Source: Tenacibaculum aquimarinum
Lineage (GTDB): Bacteria > Bacteroidota > Bacteroidia > Flavobacteriales > Flavobacteriaceae
Direction: 5' to 3'
Assembly: GCF_022478115.1 (NCBI RefSeq)
Contig: NZ_JAKGSC010000005.1
Span: forward strand, 55,281-119,280
DNA length: 64,000 nucleotides
The translations under genes were made by a program, and so were the position numbers. The notes below the pieces were generated by a model, which saw nothing but the letters and a program-made list of their open reading frames with translations, was not told where the DNA came from and made no database searches. Positions 19,446 to 28,824 of the stretch are shown here, in pieces. How positions within the stretch are numbered: position 1 is the first letter of the stretch; each line of letters begins with the position of its first letter.

Positions 19446-19514
19446 GTTTATCCGTTTAACGAATAAACTATTTAAACAAATAAACGAATAAACAATTACA
19501 CGATTAAACAGAAA
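19446..19514. repeat. Low-complexity GTTTA/TAAAC repeats upstream of obgE
   Basis: An imperfect palindrome, GTTTATCCGTT-T-AACGAATAAAC (19446-19468), followed by three degenerate copies of AAACGAATAAAC-like sequence up to the obgE start. May act as terminator for HPRT-Adk or spacer; no gene here. Confidence 0.4.
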
Positions 19515-19516
19515 CC

Positions 19517-20506
19517 ATGACTGAAGGAAATTTTGTTGATTACATAAAAATACACGCAGAATCTGGAAAAGGCGGCGGTGGATCGGTGCATTTACATCGT
19601 GAAAAATTTATTACCAAAGGTGGTCCAGATGGTGGAGATGGTGGTCGCGGCGGACATATAATTGTTCGTGGCGATAAAAATATGTGGACATTATTTCACC
19701 TAAAGTTTAAAAAGCACTTTAGAGCAGATCACGGTGGACACGGAAGCGCAAGCCGTAGTTCTGGCGCAGATGGTGCAGATGCTGTAATTCCTGTTCCTTT
19801 AGGAACCATTGTTAGAGATGCAGATACTGATGAAATATTGTTTGAAATAACTGAAGATCAAGAAGAAGTAATTTTATTACCTGGAGGAAAAGGTGGACTT
19901 GGAAACTGGAATTTTAAATCTTCTACAAATCAAACACCTCGTTATGCGCAACCTGGTATTGAAGGCCAAGAAGGTTGGTACAGATTAGAATTAAAATTAT
20001 TAGCAGATGTTGGTTTGGTAGGTTTTCCTAATGCAGGAAAATCAACTTTATTATCTGTTATTACTTCAGCAAAACCAAAAATTGCAGATTATGCTTTTAC
20101 AACGCTAAAGCCTAATTTAGGTATTGTAGAATATCGTGATTATCAAAGTTTTGTAATGGCAGATATTCCTGGAATTATTGAAGGCGCAGCCGAAGGAAAA
20201 GGTTTAGGACACCGATTTTTACGTCATATTGAACGTAATTCTACTTTGTTATTTTTAGTTCCTGCTGATAGTGATGATATTAAAAAGGAATATGAAATTT
20301 TACTAAACGAACTTAAAAAACACAATCCAGAATTATTAGATAAAGATAAGTTGTTAGCAATCTCAAAATCAGATATGTTGGATGATGAATTAAAAGAAGA
20401 AATTAAGCAAGATTTACCAGAAGGTATTGAAGCTTTATTTATCTCTTCTGTTGCCCAACAAGGTATTACTGAATTAAAAGATAAACTATGGAAAATGTTG
20501 AATTAG
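19517..20506 (+). CDS. obgE: GTPase Obg
   Basis: Ribosome-associated GTPase involved in 50S maturation and growth control, 329 residues. N-terminal glycine-rich Obg fold (about 1-160: [53 protein letters not shown]). G domain with G1 [11 protein letters not shown], switch [12 protein letters not shown]3 [25 protein letters not shown] and G4 SKSD. No C-terminal OCT domain, which is normal in this phylum. Start from the [17 protein letters not shown] pattern. Followed 6 bp later by a zinc-ribbon protein. Confidence 0.96.
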   Translation: MTEGNFVDYIKIHAESGKGGGGSVHLHREKFITKGGPDGGDGGRGGHIIVRGDKNMWTLFHLKFKKHFRADHGGHGSASRSSGADGADAVIPVPLGTIVRDADTDEILFEITEDQEEVILLPGGKGGLGNWNFKSSTNQTPRYAQPGIEGQEGWYRLELKLLADVGLVGFPNAGKSTLLSVITSAKPKIADYAFTTLKPNLGIVEYRDYQSFVMADIPGIIEGAAEGKGLGHRFLRHIERNSTLLFLVPADSDDIKKEYEILLNELKKHNPELLDKDKLLAISKSDMLDDELKEEIKQDLPEGIEALFISSVAQQGITELKDKLWKMLN

Positions 20507-20512
20507 ATACCT

Positions 20513-21016
20513 ATGGAAAAAATTATTTGTTTAGCCTGTAAAAACGAATCAACACAAAGTGTTGATAACTGTATTAAATGTGATTTCCCTTTTAACGGAT
20601 CTGAGCAAGAAAAATCTAAACATATTGGACAATTCATAATGAAAAAAGGAGTTGTTTATGACACTGATGAATCTTTAGGTAGGAGCAAGAAAATAATTTC
20701 AATTATTGCTTTATTCAATACTATCTTTTTAATTTTTGGCTTATATAACGGACAAATAGATATTTTAAATATAATCCTTAACTTAATTGTAATTTTTATA
20801 TTTATTTGGTGTGCTATTACGATTAAAAAAAATCCTTTTGAAAAAACACTAATTCCGTTAATTCTATTTATTTCAATAATTATATTAAATTTTATTATTA
20901 ATCCAAACACTCTTTTTCAAGGAATTTTATGGAAAATAATTTTTATTGGTAGTTTATCTTACAGCATGTATTTAGTTAAGTCTACAGAGAAATTTAGAGA
21001 GAAATTTAACAAATAA
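20513..21016 (+). CDS. Zinc-ribbon integral membrane protein of unknown function
   Basis: 167 residues. N-terminal zinc ribbon with CxxC pairs at Cys6/Cys9 and Cys20/Cys23, a soluble stretch, then about four hydrophobic segments (IISIIALFNTIFLIFGL, IILNLIVIFIFIWCAI, LIPLILFISIIILNFII, KIIFIGSLSYSMYLV). No family recognised. It starts 6 bp after obgE and is probably co-transcribed, although a functional link cannot be inferred. Confidence 0.75.
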   Translation: MEKIICLACKNESTQSVDNCIKCDFPFNGSEQEKSKHIGQFIMKKGVVYDTDESLGRSKKIISIIALFNTIFLIFGLYNGQIDILNIILNLIVIFIFIWCAITIKKNPFEKTLIPLILFISIIILNFIINPNTLFQGILWKIIFIGSLSYSMYLVKSTEKFREKFNK

Positions 21017-21058
21017 TTAGGTTTCGACTGCATAAAACAGATTAGGCCTTAAATAAAC

Positions 21059-21526
21059 TTACTCCTTTAACTGAATTCTTATCGGCAAAGAATATTGCGA
21101 AGCAACTGGAATTCCACGTTTGATAGCAGGAAATATTTTAGGTAAACTATTTACGGATGCTTGTAGTAAACTATCTAACTTAGGTAATTGTTCTCTAATA
21201 TTTTCTGAAGAATTTATCTTTTTTAAAATAAATTTCCCTTCTGTAGAAATCTCTAACTCAACATTTATGAACTCGTCAATAGGTTTTTTAATTTCTAAAT
21301 GATGTTGTGCTAAATTAGCTGCAATCTTTTTGTGAATAGTTTCTCTAAAACAACTTGTTTTAGCTTCATCAATTTTGTCTTTACATTCTAAAAATGATGG
21401 AAAAACGTCAACTTTATTAAAATTGATAATTGTATCTAAACTTTGCTGAGTTGAGTTTTTATCCGAATAAAAATACGTACACGAAGTGCAACAAATTACT
21501 AGTAAAAAACAAAACAATACACGCAT
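21059..21526 (-). CDS. Small lipoprotein with TonB C-terminal-like domain
   Basis: 155 residues. Lipoprotein signal MRVLFCFLLVICCTSC with a lipobox Cys at 16. The rest resembles the TonB C-terminal fold used by flavobacterial stress/envelope proteins: FPSFLECKD...SCFRETIHKKIAANL, then IDEFINVELEISTEGKFILKKI, and a terminal PIRIQL strand. The M56 protein in the same operon ends in a comparable domain (FPGCPEGDKDCFNKKMREFV). Last gene of the operon that starts with the BlaI-type repressor. Confidence 0.7.
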   Translation of the reverse strand: MRVLFCFLLVICCTSCTYFYSDKNSTQQSLDTIINFNKVDVFPSFLECKDKIDEAKTSCFRETIHKKIAANLAQHHLEIKKPIDEFINVELEISTEGKFILKKINSSENIREQLPKLDSLLQASVNSLPKIFPAIKRGIPVASQYSLPIRIQLKE

Positions 21527-21566
21527 TTAGTTAAATAAATTATTACGTGAAAATACAACTTTTAGT

Positions 21567-22820
21567 TTAATCTAAAATTTCTCCTTTTTGGAAATAATAT
21601 TTCTTGATTATTGTGAGTTGTTCTTTTGCATGATTAGTTAATAAACTATCCTTTTCTTCAAACTTATCTACGTAATTATTAAAGTGTTTATATGCTATTT
21701 TCTTGTCCTTATAATATTCTTGAGACAAGGTTGCCATTTGATACAATGCCTTATAATTAGCACGATTTTCCTGATATGCACTTTTAAACATAGCAATTGC
21801 TTCTTTTATTTTTTTGGTTTCCAAATTTACTTGACCTAAACCATAATACTCTTCGTCTCTCCTATCTTTACCTGTAAAAGTTGCCATGCTAAATTGAAAA
21901 AAAGCTGTTTTAAAGTCTTTCTCTTCTAAAGCAATTTGACCTAAATAAGTATAACTTTTATGATCATTTTGATCCAATTCTTTAGCCTTCTTAAAATACT
22001 TTTTAGCTTCTTCAAAATTCTTTAATTTATACCAACTTCTACCCAGCATCTTTTGTGTAAACATTTCGTTTGGACTTAAAGAATCTACTTTTTCTAAAAT
22101 TCTAATTCCGTCTAAATAACGTTTGTCTCGATACAACTTATTAGCTTTTAATTTATTTAACGGAATATGATTTGGATTCACAACCAAACCTCTTTCTATA
22201 AAAATATTCGCAGAATCTCTATCTCTTAGGCTAAGAAATGAAGTTGCTAATAGATGAATTGCTTTAATATGTTCATCATCTTTTTTATACGTATCTAAAA
22301 AGCTATTAATTTTTAAATTTCGCTTTTTTAACATTGTATATGCCAAACCTAATTGATATGAGTAATTAGCATTTTCAGCATCTTTTTTAATTAGTTCTTG
22401 AAAAATTTCTTTTGCTTTTTTAGGCTTGTTTGTCAACAAATACAGACGCCCAACGCTATAATTTACTAATAGATTTTCTGAATCGTTTTTAGTAATTTCT
22501 TCAAAAACTGAAATAGCTTTTTTGTATTTTTTTAGTTTTTGATATGCTTTACCTAGTTTTACCTTAGTAGCATAATCATCTTTAAAACTAAGCGCTTTTT
22601 CATAATATAAAACTGCTTTTTTATTATTGTCTATTGCTTCAAAAATGGCAGCTATTTTATAATTAGACACAAAACTTTCTGGTAGTTTTTCTAATTGTTG
22701 TAACGCAATCTTATAACGTCCTTTTTGCAGTAAACTATCAATCGTAGTAAAAGCCGAAGTTTGCGCCTCGACTTTTGTTAGAAAAATTAAAACAAATAGT
22801 ACTAAAATTTTCTTTTTCAT
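21567..22820 (-). CDS. Secreted TPR repeat protein
   Basis: 417 residues with a signal peptide (MKKKILVLFVLIFLTKVEAQ) and about ten tetratricopeptide-like repeats over residues 30-400 (for example AVLYYEKALSFKDDYATKVKLGKAYQ, SVGRLYLLTNKPKKAKEIF, SYTYLGQIALEEKDFKTAFFQF). Probably a periplasmic protein-protein scaffold. It starts 9 bp after the M56 peptidase gene in the BlaI-controlled operon, so it may act in the same envelope response. Specific partner unknown. Confidence 0.82.
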   Translation of the reverse strand: MKKKILVLFVLIFLTKVEAQTSAFTTIDSLLQKGRYKIALQQLEKLPESFVSNYKIAAIFEAIDNNKKAVLYYEKALSFKDDYATKVKLGKAYQKLKKYKKAISVFEEITKNDSENLLVNYSVGRLYLLTNKPKKAKEIFQELIKKDAENANYSYQLGLAYTMLKKRNLKINSFLDTYKKDDEHIKAIHLLATSFLSLRDRDSANIFIERGLVVNPNHIPLNKLKANKLYRDKRYLDGIRILEKVDSLSPNEMFTQKMLGRSWYKLKNFEEAKKYFKKAKELDQNDHKSYTYLGQIALEEKDFKTAFFQFSMATFTGKDRRDEEYYGLGQVNLETKKIKEAIAMFKSAYQENRANYKALYQMATLSQEYYKDKKIAYKHFNNYVDKFEEKDSLLTNHAKEQLTIIKKYYFQKGEILD

Positions 22821-22829
22821 AATCCACTT

Positions 22830-24386
22830 TTATTCTATCATAAATGTAATTGGTAATGTATAACCTACTCTTACTTTATTACCTCTTTGTATGCCTGGTT
22901 TCATTTTAGGTAATTTATCAATCATATTAACAGCTTCCGCTTTTAAATCTGGATGTGGTGCACGTGCATTTACATCTGCAATAAAGCCATCTTTATCAAT
23001 TTTAAATTGCACATATATTTTCTTTTTACCTGAAGATAAGCCTAAACTTTTTCCTAAACTGGCATCAAAATTGTCTCTTACAAATTCTCTCATTTTTTTA
23101 TTGAAACAATCTTTATCTCCTTCTGGACAACCTGGAAATGTTGGTGGTGTTTCTATAATTGAAAAAGGAACGTCTTCTGATATTTCTCCTTTGCTATCCA
23201 CTTCTTGAATTTCTGTAACTCCACCTGTTACGTTAGCATCTCTTATTTTATCTAAATCAAAAACTAACATTTTCTTTTTGGAATCTAATCCTTCATAAAT
23301 TTTGGGATTTGAAAACCTACTCTTATTGCCTTTTGCTTTATCATTAAACTTATCGTACTCATCTTTTTCGTATAATTCTAAATCGTTATAAGTTAATTCT
23401 TTTGTACTTGGTAATTCACCTACATATAAATCGAAATAAGATTCTTCTGTTAAACCAGATTTTATGTTTTTTTCACCAAAATACACTTTCATTACTTCCT
23501 TTTTAGCAACCGCATCTTCGGTATTTTGAACCTCATCCGTACAAGCTGTATAAAATAACATACTTGCTAAAACTGGAACTAACAGTAAATAACGCAGTTG
23601 TTTTGTTTGATTTGATTTTCTTTTGGTCATCATAATAATTCTTTTTTTAATTAATGAATGTTTATAAAACTGATTGATAAACGATATATTTTCTACTTGA
23701 AAAAGATCTGAAAGTATATTATTTATGTAGTTTTCTTTAGTAGTTTCTTTGGTTACAATTTCATCTGAAATATATTCATGAACCAACGTAATTCGGTTTT
23801 GATACATCCAAATCATAGGATTAAACCACATTACAATTTTCAAAAATTCAAAAAATAACAGGTCAGCTGTATGGTTTTGTGAACTGTGAACCAGTTCATG
23901 TTGTATTATTTTCTCTTTTTTATTCTCGGCAATATCTTTTCCTAAAAAAATGAATTTAAAAAATGAAAATGCACTACTCTTTTTTGGTAATAAGACTAAT
24001 TTATAAGTCGTTTTTTTAACTATTTCGTGTTTTAAAATTAGTCGGATTATCTTTTCTAATTTGAATAGGAATAGCACAAAGAAAACTGCACAACCTAACC
24101 AAAATAGTATTTGAATATAATTTATTGATGTTGATTGATACATTGTTGTACTCTCAATAACTTTTTGTGGAGACAACATTATTTCTGGCAACAAGATTGA
24201 AATTTCTTGTGGAACTACCTTTTGAAAACTTGGTATTTTAATAAACGGAATTAAAAAAGAAACAATTGCTGTACCTAATAAATACCATCTGTTTTTATTG
24301 AAAAAAGTTTCTTTACTTAAAAACAAATCATATACTGCTAAGAACAGTACTTGAAATAGAATTACTTGTATTATATAGTTTATCAT
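22830..24386 (-). CDS. M56 (BlaR1-type) membrane metallopeptidase with TonB C-terminal domain
   Basis: 518 residues. Three N-terminal membrane segments, then a cytosolic zinc protease with HELVH at 163-167 (HExxH, Glu164 catalytic) and a downstream acidic ligand region HEYISDEI near 203-209. A fourth membrane segment lies at about 266-281. The long periplasmic part ends in a TonB C-terminal-like domain (PTFPGCPEGDKDCFNKKM ... VRVGYTLPITFMI). In the family, such proteins sense envelope stress or beta-lactams and trigger cleavage of the cognate BlaI repressor. blaI starts the operon 5 bp upstream. The ligand here is unknown and no beta-lactamase is adjacent. Confidence 0.9.
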   Translation of the reverse strand: MINYIIQVILFQVLFLAVYDLFLSKETFFNKNRWYLLGTAIVSFLIPFIKIPSFQKVVPQEISILLPEIMLSPQKVIESTTMYQSTSINYIQILFWLGCAVFFVLFLFKLEKIIRLILKHEIVKKTTYKLVLLPKKSSAFSFFKFIFLGKDIAENKKEKIIQHELVHSSQNHTADLLFFEFLKIVMWFNPMIWMYQNRITLVHEYISDEIVTKETTKENYINNILSDLFQVENISFINQFYKHSLIKKRIIMMTKRKSNQTKQLRYLLLVPVLASMLFYTACTDEVQNTEDAVAKKEVMKVYFGEKNIKSGLTEESYFDLYVGELPSTKELTYNDLELYEKDEYDKFNDKAKGNKSRFSNPKIYEGLDSKKKMLVFDLDKIRDANVTGGVTEIQEVDSKGEISEDVPFSIIETPPTFPGCPEGDKDCFNKKMREFVRDNFDASLGKSLGLSSGKKKIYVQFKIDKDGFIADVNARAPHPDLKAEAVNMIDKLPKMKPGIQRGNKVRVGYTLPITFMIE

Positions 24387-24391
24387 GGCAA

Positions 24392-24754
24392 TTATTTTTT
24401 CTTATTAACTTCCTTTAAAATAGTTTCCAATTCATTAATATCCATTTTGTTTTCTTTTACAAAAAACGAAACCATACTTTTAAATGAACCTTCAAAATAA
24501 CCATCCATTAGTTTGTGTAAACTCTGGTTGCTATAAGCTGCTTTTTCTATCAATGGAAAATATACATAACCTCTACCCTTTGCTTTGTGGCCCACAAATT
24601 CTTTTGTCTCTAAAATCCTAATAATGGTTGAAACTGTATTGTATGCTGGTTTAGGCATTGGTAATTCTTCAATAACTTCTTTTACCGAAGCTTCTTTTAA
24701 CTGCCATAAAACTTGCATTAATTGCTCCTCTGCTTTTGTTAATTGTTTGCTCAT
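24392..24754 (-). CDS. BlaI/MecI-family transcriptional repressor
   Basis: 120 residues with a winged helix: LTKAEEQLMQVLWQLKEASVKEVIEELP, KPAYNTVSTIIRILETKEFVGHKAKGRGYVYFPL, and a C-terminal dimerisation helix (Penicillinase_R family). First gene of a four-gene minus-strand operon with an M56 protease. A perfect 32-bp palindrome immediately upstream (24791-24822) overlaps its promoter, so autorepression relieved by the protease is expected. Confidence 0.92.
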   Translation of the reverse strand: MSKQLTKAEEQLMQVLWQLKEASVKEVIEELPMPKPAYNTVSTIIRILETKEFVGHKAKGRGYVYFPLIEKAAYSNQSLHKLMDGYFEGSFKSMVSFFVKENKMDINELETILKEVNKKK

Positions 24755-24782
24755 ACTTCAATTTTCTGATATTATTACGTTT

Positions 24783-24822
24783 CAAATATAACTAAAAAAT
24801 TAGTTTAAACTAATTTTTTAGT
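24783..24822 (-). promoter_or_regulatory. BlaI promoter and perfect operator palindrome
   Basis: 24791-24822 is a perfect 32-bp palindrome; each half is ACTAAAAAATTAGTTT and its complement. On the minus strand it ends directly at TATATTTG (24790-24783), the -7 box, so it fills the -33 to -7 region. Binding of the BlaI homologue would exclude RNA polymerase. Confidence 0.8.
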
Positions 24823-24925
24823 TGATTAAGTTGTAACAAATAAAGTAAAGAATCGTCTAATAGTTAGTAAAATCAATGCTTTGGCTTACATTTTGAGTAT
24901 TGATTTATAATAATTAAAAAATTAA

Positions 24926-25429
24926 ATGGATATATTTTTACTTCTATTAGGCTTTGTGTTTGTTGTTTTGGGCATCATTGGTTCTTTCTTACCTGTTTTA
25001 CCAGGTCCTTTAACTTCTTGGATAGGTTTATTATTATTACATTCAACAAAGGTTTATCCGATGGATTGGACTTTTCTCGGAATTACATTAGCAATAGCAA
25101 TTTTAATATGGATTCTCGATTATTTTATTCCAGCAATGGGAACTAAAAAATTTGGCGGAACTAAATTTGGAGTTTATGGAACTACAATTGGTTTATTTAT
25201 TGGATTTTTCTTTATTCCTGTTCCTTTAGGAATGTTAATCGGTGCTTTTTTAGGTGCTTTTATTGGTGAATTAATGTATGACGGAAAAGATACAAACCGA
25301 GCTTTAAAAGCTTCGTTTGGTGCATTTCTTGGATTTTTAGCTTCAGCAACTATTAAGTTTTCTATTGCTGCTGTGTATTTTGTGTTATTTTTTATTCAGT
25401 TTTGGGAATATAAAGGAGTATTTTTCTAG
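24926..25429 (+). CDS. DUF456 family integral membrane protein
   Basis: 167 residues, about five membrane helices with many Gly residues: LLLGFVFVVLGIIGSFLPVLPGPLTSWIGLLLL, then ITLAIAILIWILDYFIPAMGTKKFGGTKFGVYGTTIGLFIGFFFI and GMLIGAFLGAFIGELMYDGKDTNRALKASFGAFLGFLAS. This is the DUF456 pattern. Function unknown. Divergent from the BlaI operon and followed by a dispersed repeat. Confidence 0.85.
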   Translation: MDIFLLLLGFVFVVLGIIGSFLPVLPGPLTSWIGLLLLHSTKVYPMDWTFLGITLAIAILIWILDYFIPAMGTKKFGGTKFGVYGTTIGLFIGFFFIPVPLGMLIGAFLGAFIGELMYDGKDTNRALKASFGAFLGFLASATIKFSIAAVYFVLFFIQFWEYKGVFF

Positions 25430-25479
25430 TTAGTAGTTAAGCCAATACTAAAACTTTGAAAGGTAGTTAGCAAACACAC

Positions 25480-25556
25480 TTAGCCCCGATTGAACGGCTT
25501 GTTTGAGCTCTTTTGAGGAACGAAAAAAGCGAGTAGTGAAAGCGGGAAATAGCTTC
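25480..25556 (+). repeat. Dispersed intergenic repeat R1, copy B
   Basis: Begins TTAGCCCCGATTGAACGG, with middle TTGTTTGAGCTCTTTT ... AAAAAAGCGAGTAGTG, and ends AAAGCGGGAAATAGCTTC. Same type as copy D (34898-34974, inverted). Lies 50 bp after the DUF456 stop. Confidence 0.75.
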
Positions 25557-25802
25557 AAAAAAAGTAATTTAAATTTAGTGCAAAAAAAAAGCGTCCCATT
25601 TAAGGGAAGCTTTCCATCGGTTTAACAAAAACCTTGACACATTTAAGTGCCTAACAACACAACTGCTGCTTAAAAATAAACAGCCTGCAAATATAAATAC
25701 TTTAACCAAACCTGCAATGAAAAATCGTTTTTTTTTACATTGCCTAATTCTGTGAGTGTTTGTATCTTTACGGCTTTTAAAAATTTATCTAAATAAACCG
25801 AT
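25557..25802. other. Intergenic region upstream of lysS
   Basis: A terminator-like imperfect hairpin (AAAGCGTCCC-atttaa-GGGAAGCTTT) sits at about 25588-25615, probably ending DUF456 transcription. A lysS promoter candidate follows: TTG (25740-25742), 20 bp, TATCTTTA (25763-25770). I see no gene. Confidence 0.5.
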
Positions 25803-27497
25803 ATGCAGTTATCAGAACAAGAAATTGTCCGTAGAGAAAAGTTAACAAAATTACGTGCTTTGGGTATAAATCCGTATCCAGCAGATTTATTTCCGTTAAA
25901 TTCTAATTCAAAACAGATTAAAGAATCTTTTTCTGAAGGCAAACAGGTTATAATTGCAGGTAGATTAATGGCAATTAATGTGCAAGGAAAAGCTTCTTTT
26001 GCACAATTACAAGATGGTGAAGGAAGAATCCAGGTTTATTTTAACAGAGATGAAATTTGCCAAGGTGAAGACAAAACTTTATACAACGAAATCTTTAAAA
26101 AATTACTAGATTTAGGAGATTTTGTTGGTGTTGAAGGTGAATTATTTACTACTAAAGTAGGAGAAAAAACAGTACGTGTTAAAACTTTTAAATTATTGAG
26201 TAAAGCCTTAAAACCTTTACCAATGCCTAAAGTTAAAGATGGTGTAACGTTTGACGCTTTTACTGATCCAGAAATGCGTTACAGACAACGTTATGCAGAT
26301 TTAGTAGTAAATCCGCATGTAAAAGAAGTATTTGTTAAACGTACCAAATTGTTTACAGCAATGCGTACTTTCTTTAACGAAGCTGGTTATTTTGAGGTTG
26401 AAACTCCTGTTTTACAACCAATTCCTGGTGGTGCAGCTGCAAGACCATTTATTACGCATCATAATAGTTTGGACATTCCTTTATATATGAGAATTGCAAA
26501 CGAATTATATCTTAAAAGATTAATTGTTGGTGGTTTTGATGGTGTTTATGAGTTTTCTAAAAACTTTAGAAATGAAGGAATGGACAGAACACATAATCCT
26601 GAGTTTACAGCCATGGAAATCTATGTTTCTTACAAAGATTACAACTGGATGATGGATTTTACCGAACAACTTTTAGAGCATTGTGCTAAAGCTGTAAACG
26701 GAACTACAGAAGCTACTTTTGGTGAACATAAAATAGATTTTAAAGCGCCATACGCAAGAGTTACTATGGCAGATTCTATTAAACATTTTACAGGATTTGA
26801 CATTACAGGTAAAACTGAAGATGAAATTAGAGCTGCTGCAAAAGGTATGAAGATTGAGGTTGATGAAACCATGGGGAAAGGAAAATTAATTGATGAAATT
26901 TTTGGTGAAAAATGTGAAGGAAACTACATTCAGCCTACTTTTATTACCGATTATCCTAAGGAAATGTCTCCGCTTTGTAAAGAACATAGAGAAAACCCAG
27001 AATTAACGGAACGTTTTGAATTAATGGTTTGTGGTAAAGAAATTGCAAATGCATATTCTGAATTAAACGACCCAATTGACCAACGTGAGCGTTTTGAACA
27101 TCAATTAAAATTAGCGCAAAAAGGAGATGATGAAGCTACCGAGTTTATTGATGAAGATTTCTTACGTGCTTTAGAATACGGAATGCCACCAACGTCTGGT
27201 TTAGGAATTGGAATGGATCGTTTAATTATGTTTTTAACTAATAACCAATCTATACAAGAAGTATTATTCTTCCCGCAAATGCGTCCTGAGAAAAAAGCGC
27301 CTTCTGTTGAACTAAATGATGAAGAAAAAGCGGTTTTGGAAATTATTACTAAAGCAGAAAAAATAGATTTAAACGAATTGAAAACGCAATCTGGTTTGTC
27401 TAACAAAAAATGGGATAAAACCATTAAAGGTTTAACTAAAAAAGAAGTTGCAAAGGTTTCTAAAACAGACGAAGGTTTGTTTGTGGAAGCTTTGTAA
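25803..27497 (+). CDS. lysS: Lysyl-tRNA synthetase (class II)
   Basis: Charges tRNA(Lys); 564 residues. N-terminal anticodon-binding OB fold (about 50-165, VIIAGRLMAINVQGKASFAQLQDGEGRIQVY) and a class II core. Motif 2: FRNEGMDRTHNPEFTAMEIY. Motif 3: GLGIGMDRLIMFLTNNQSIQEVLFFPQMRP. About 60 extra residues follow the usual end (from EKKAPSVELNDEEKAVLEI to EGLFVEAL), a small helical extension with a winged-helix look that I have seen in Bacteroidota LysRS. Single gene, with a terminator shared with the convergent MFS gene. Confidence 0.96.
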   Translation: MQLSEQEIVRREKLTKLRALGINPYPADLFPLNSNSKQIKESFSEGKQVIIAGRLMAINVQGKASFAQLQDGEGRIQVYFNRDEICQGEDKTLYNEIFKKLLDLGDFVGVEGELFTTKVGEKTVRVKTFKLLSKALKPLPMPKVKDGVTFDAFTDPEMRYRQRYADLVVNPHVKEVFVKRTKLFTAMRTFFNEAGYFEVETPVLQPIPGGAAARPFITHHNSLDIPLYMRIANELYLKRLIVGGFDGVYEFSKNFRNEGMDRTHNPEFTAMEIYVSYKDYNWMMDFTEQLLEHCAKAVNGTTEATFGEHKIDFKAPYARVTMADSIKHFTGFDITGKTEDEIRAAAKGMKIEVDETMGKGKLIDEIFGEKCEGNYIQPTFITDYPKEMSPLCKEHRENPELTERFELMVCGKEIANAYSELNDPIDQRERFEHQLKLAQKGDDEATEFIDEDFLRALEYGMPPTSGLGIGMDRLIMFLTNNQSIQEVLFFPQMRPEKKAPSVELNDEEKAVLEIITKAEKIDLNELKTQSGLSNKKWDKTIKGLTKKEVAKVSKTDEGLFVEAL

Positions 27498-27572
27498 AAT
27501 ATTTAGCATTCTGATCTTGTTTCAGAATCTAATCTTGAGAAAATTATGTGATTTCTTAATAGACAAAAAAGT

Positions 27573-27606
27573 AAAAAAGGAACTACAATAATGTAGTTCC
27601 TTTTTC
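27573..27606. terminator. Bidirectional terminator between lysS and the MFS gene
   Basis: AAAAAAGGAACTACa-ataa-tGTAGTTCCTTTTT; the MFS stop codon (TAG at 27585-27583) lies inside the hairpin. Confidence 0.85.
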
Positions 27607-28800
27607 ATTTTTCAAAACTCGCATCAACCAAAACAAAACGAACACACCAATTAAAGCTAAAACGGTAATTACACTCCAAGTAAACTCGTAACCAAATTTA
27701 GCTACCATTTGCATTCCTGCATTGTGACTAAAAATATGCGATAATGAAAAAGCAATTGCGTACAACGCCATATATTCTCCTTGATTTCCTTTTTTTGCTC
27801 TATCTAAAGCAAAGGCATTCGAAAAAGGAAATGCTATCATTTCTCCAATGGTCATTAAAAACATTCCAAATATTAAAATTCCAACCCAAGAAGTTAGGTT
27901 TAAAACTAAAAAACTTATTGCTACTAAAAACAAACCGATAGCAACTAATTTTGTTTTTGAATTCTTGGTATTTTCTAACCATTTAATCAATGGCATTTCA
28001 AAAACTGCTATAAAACCTCCATTGAATCCCATTAACAAACCAACTTCTAAAACTGTTAACGCTCTTGCTTCTTTATAATACAATGGCATTGTAGAAAAGT
28101 ATTGTAAGAATACAAATCCGAAAATGAACATTGCCACAAAGAATATCCAAAACGCTTTGTCCTTATAAACCGAAACAGGATTTTCAACTTTTACTTCGTC
28201 TAAAATTTTTGCTTTTTTAGGATGTAAAACTTGCAACAATAATATTGCAGCCAACGTACATGTTATTCCGTCTATCCAAAACAAACCTTCATAACCGTAA
28301 AGCGTAATTATCAATCCGCCAATTGCAGGTCCAGCAGAAAAACCAAGGTTAATTGCCAAACGAATTAAAGTAACCGAACGTGTTTTATTTTCTGGTTTAC
28401 TATAAGCACTTAATGCTACAAACATTGCAGGTCTAAACGTATCTGCAACTAACATTACCATAAATATTCCGAAGCAAAATTCTTCAAAAGTTGATGCATA
28501 TTGTAACATTACAAACAGAAATCCTGTTCCAAACAAACTGTACAACATCACTTTATAATAGCCAATTTTATCTGTTAACTTACCTCCAATCCAAGTTCCT
28601 ACAACAGAACCTAAACCAAAAAATGTCATAATCCAGCCAATATCAGATTTTTCAAAATCTAAACTTTCAGATAAATAAATAGATAAAAACGGAATTACCA
28701 TTGTTCCTGCTCTATTAATAAGTGTAATTAATGAAAGCCACCAAACTTCTATAGAGAGGCCTCTAAAAGTATTGATGTAATTGGTGTATAATTTTTTCAT
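27583..28800 (-). CDS. MFS transporter, probable drug exporter
   Basis: 405 residues from ATG 28800, with 12 predicted membrane helices. Loop 2-3 motif A appears as GTWIGGKLTDKIGYYK and helix 5 as LGFSAGPAIGGLII, typical of drug/H+ antiporters of the MdtH/DHA1 kind. An in-frame ATG at 28893 would add 31 residues read through a terminator hairpin and is rejected. The gene is preceded by a 25-codon leader ORF and an antiterminator/terminator pair, the arrangement of translation-sensing attenuators on resistance genes. The substrate is not identifiable. Confidence 0.88.
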   Translation of the reverse strand: MKKLYTNYINTFRGLSIEVWWLSLITLINRAGTMVIPFLSIYLSESLDFEKSDIGWIMTFFGLGSVVGTWIGGKLTDKIGYYKVMLYSLFGTGFLFVMLQYASTFEEFCFGIFMVMLVADTFRPAMFVALSAYSKPENKTRSVTLIRLAINLGFSAGPAIGGLIITLYGYEGLFWIDGITCTLAAILLLQVLHPKKAKILDEVKVENPVSVYKDKAFWIFFVAMFIFGFVFLQYFSTMPLYYKEARALTVLEVGLLMGFNGGFIAVFEMPLIKWLENTKNSKTKLVAIGLFLVAISFLVLNLTSWVGILIFGMFLMTIGEMIAFPFSNAFALDRAKKGNQGEYMALYAIAFSLSHIFSHNAGMQMVAKFGYEFTWSVITVLALIGVFVLFWLMRVLKNEKGTTLL

Positions 28801-28824
28801 GGTTTGGTTGATTATTGTAAAAAT

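Noticed and set aside
24926..25429. DUF456 gene as part of the BlaI operon
   Set aside because: It is on the opposite strand; only the intergenic operator is shared, and its start is over 100 bp from the palindrome.
25718..25756. 12-codon ORF (MKNRFFLHCLIL) before lysS as a leader peptide
   Set aside because: It lies upstream of the probable lysS start site, has no Lys codon cluster and no alternative hairpins follow it.
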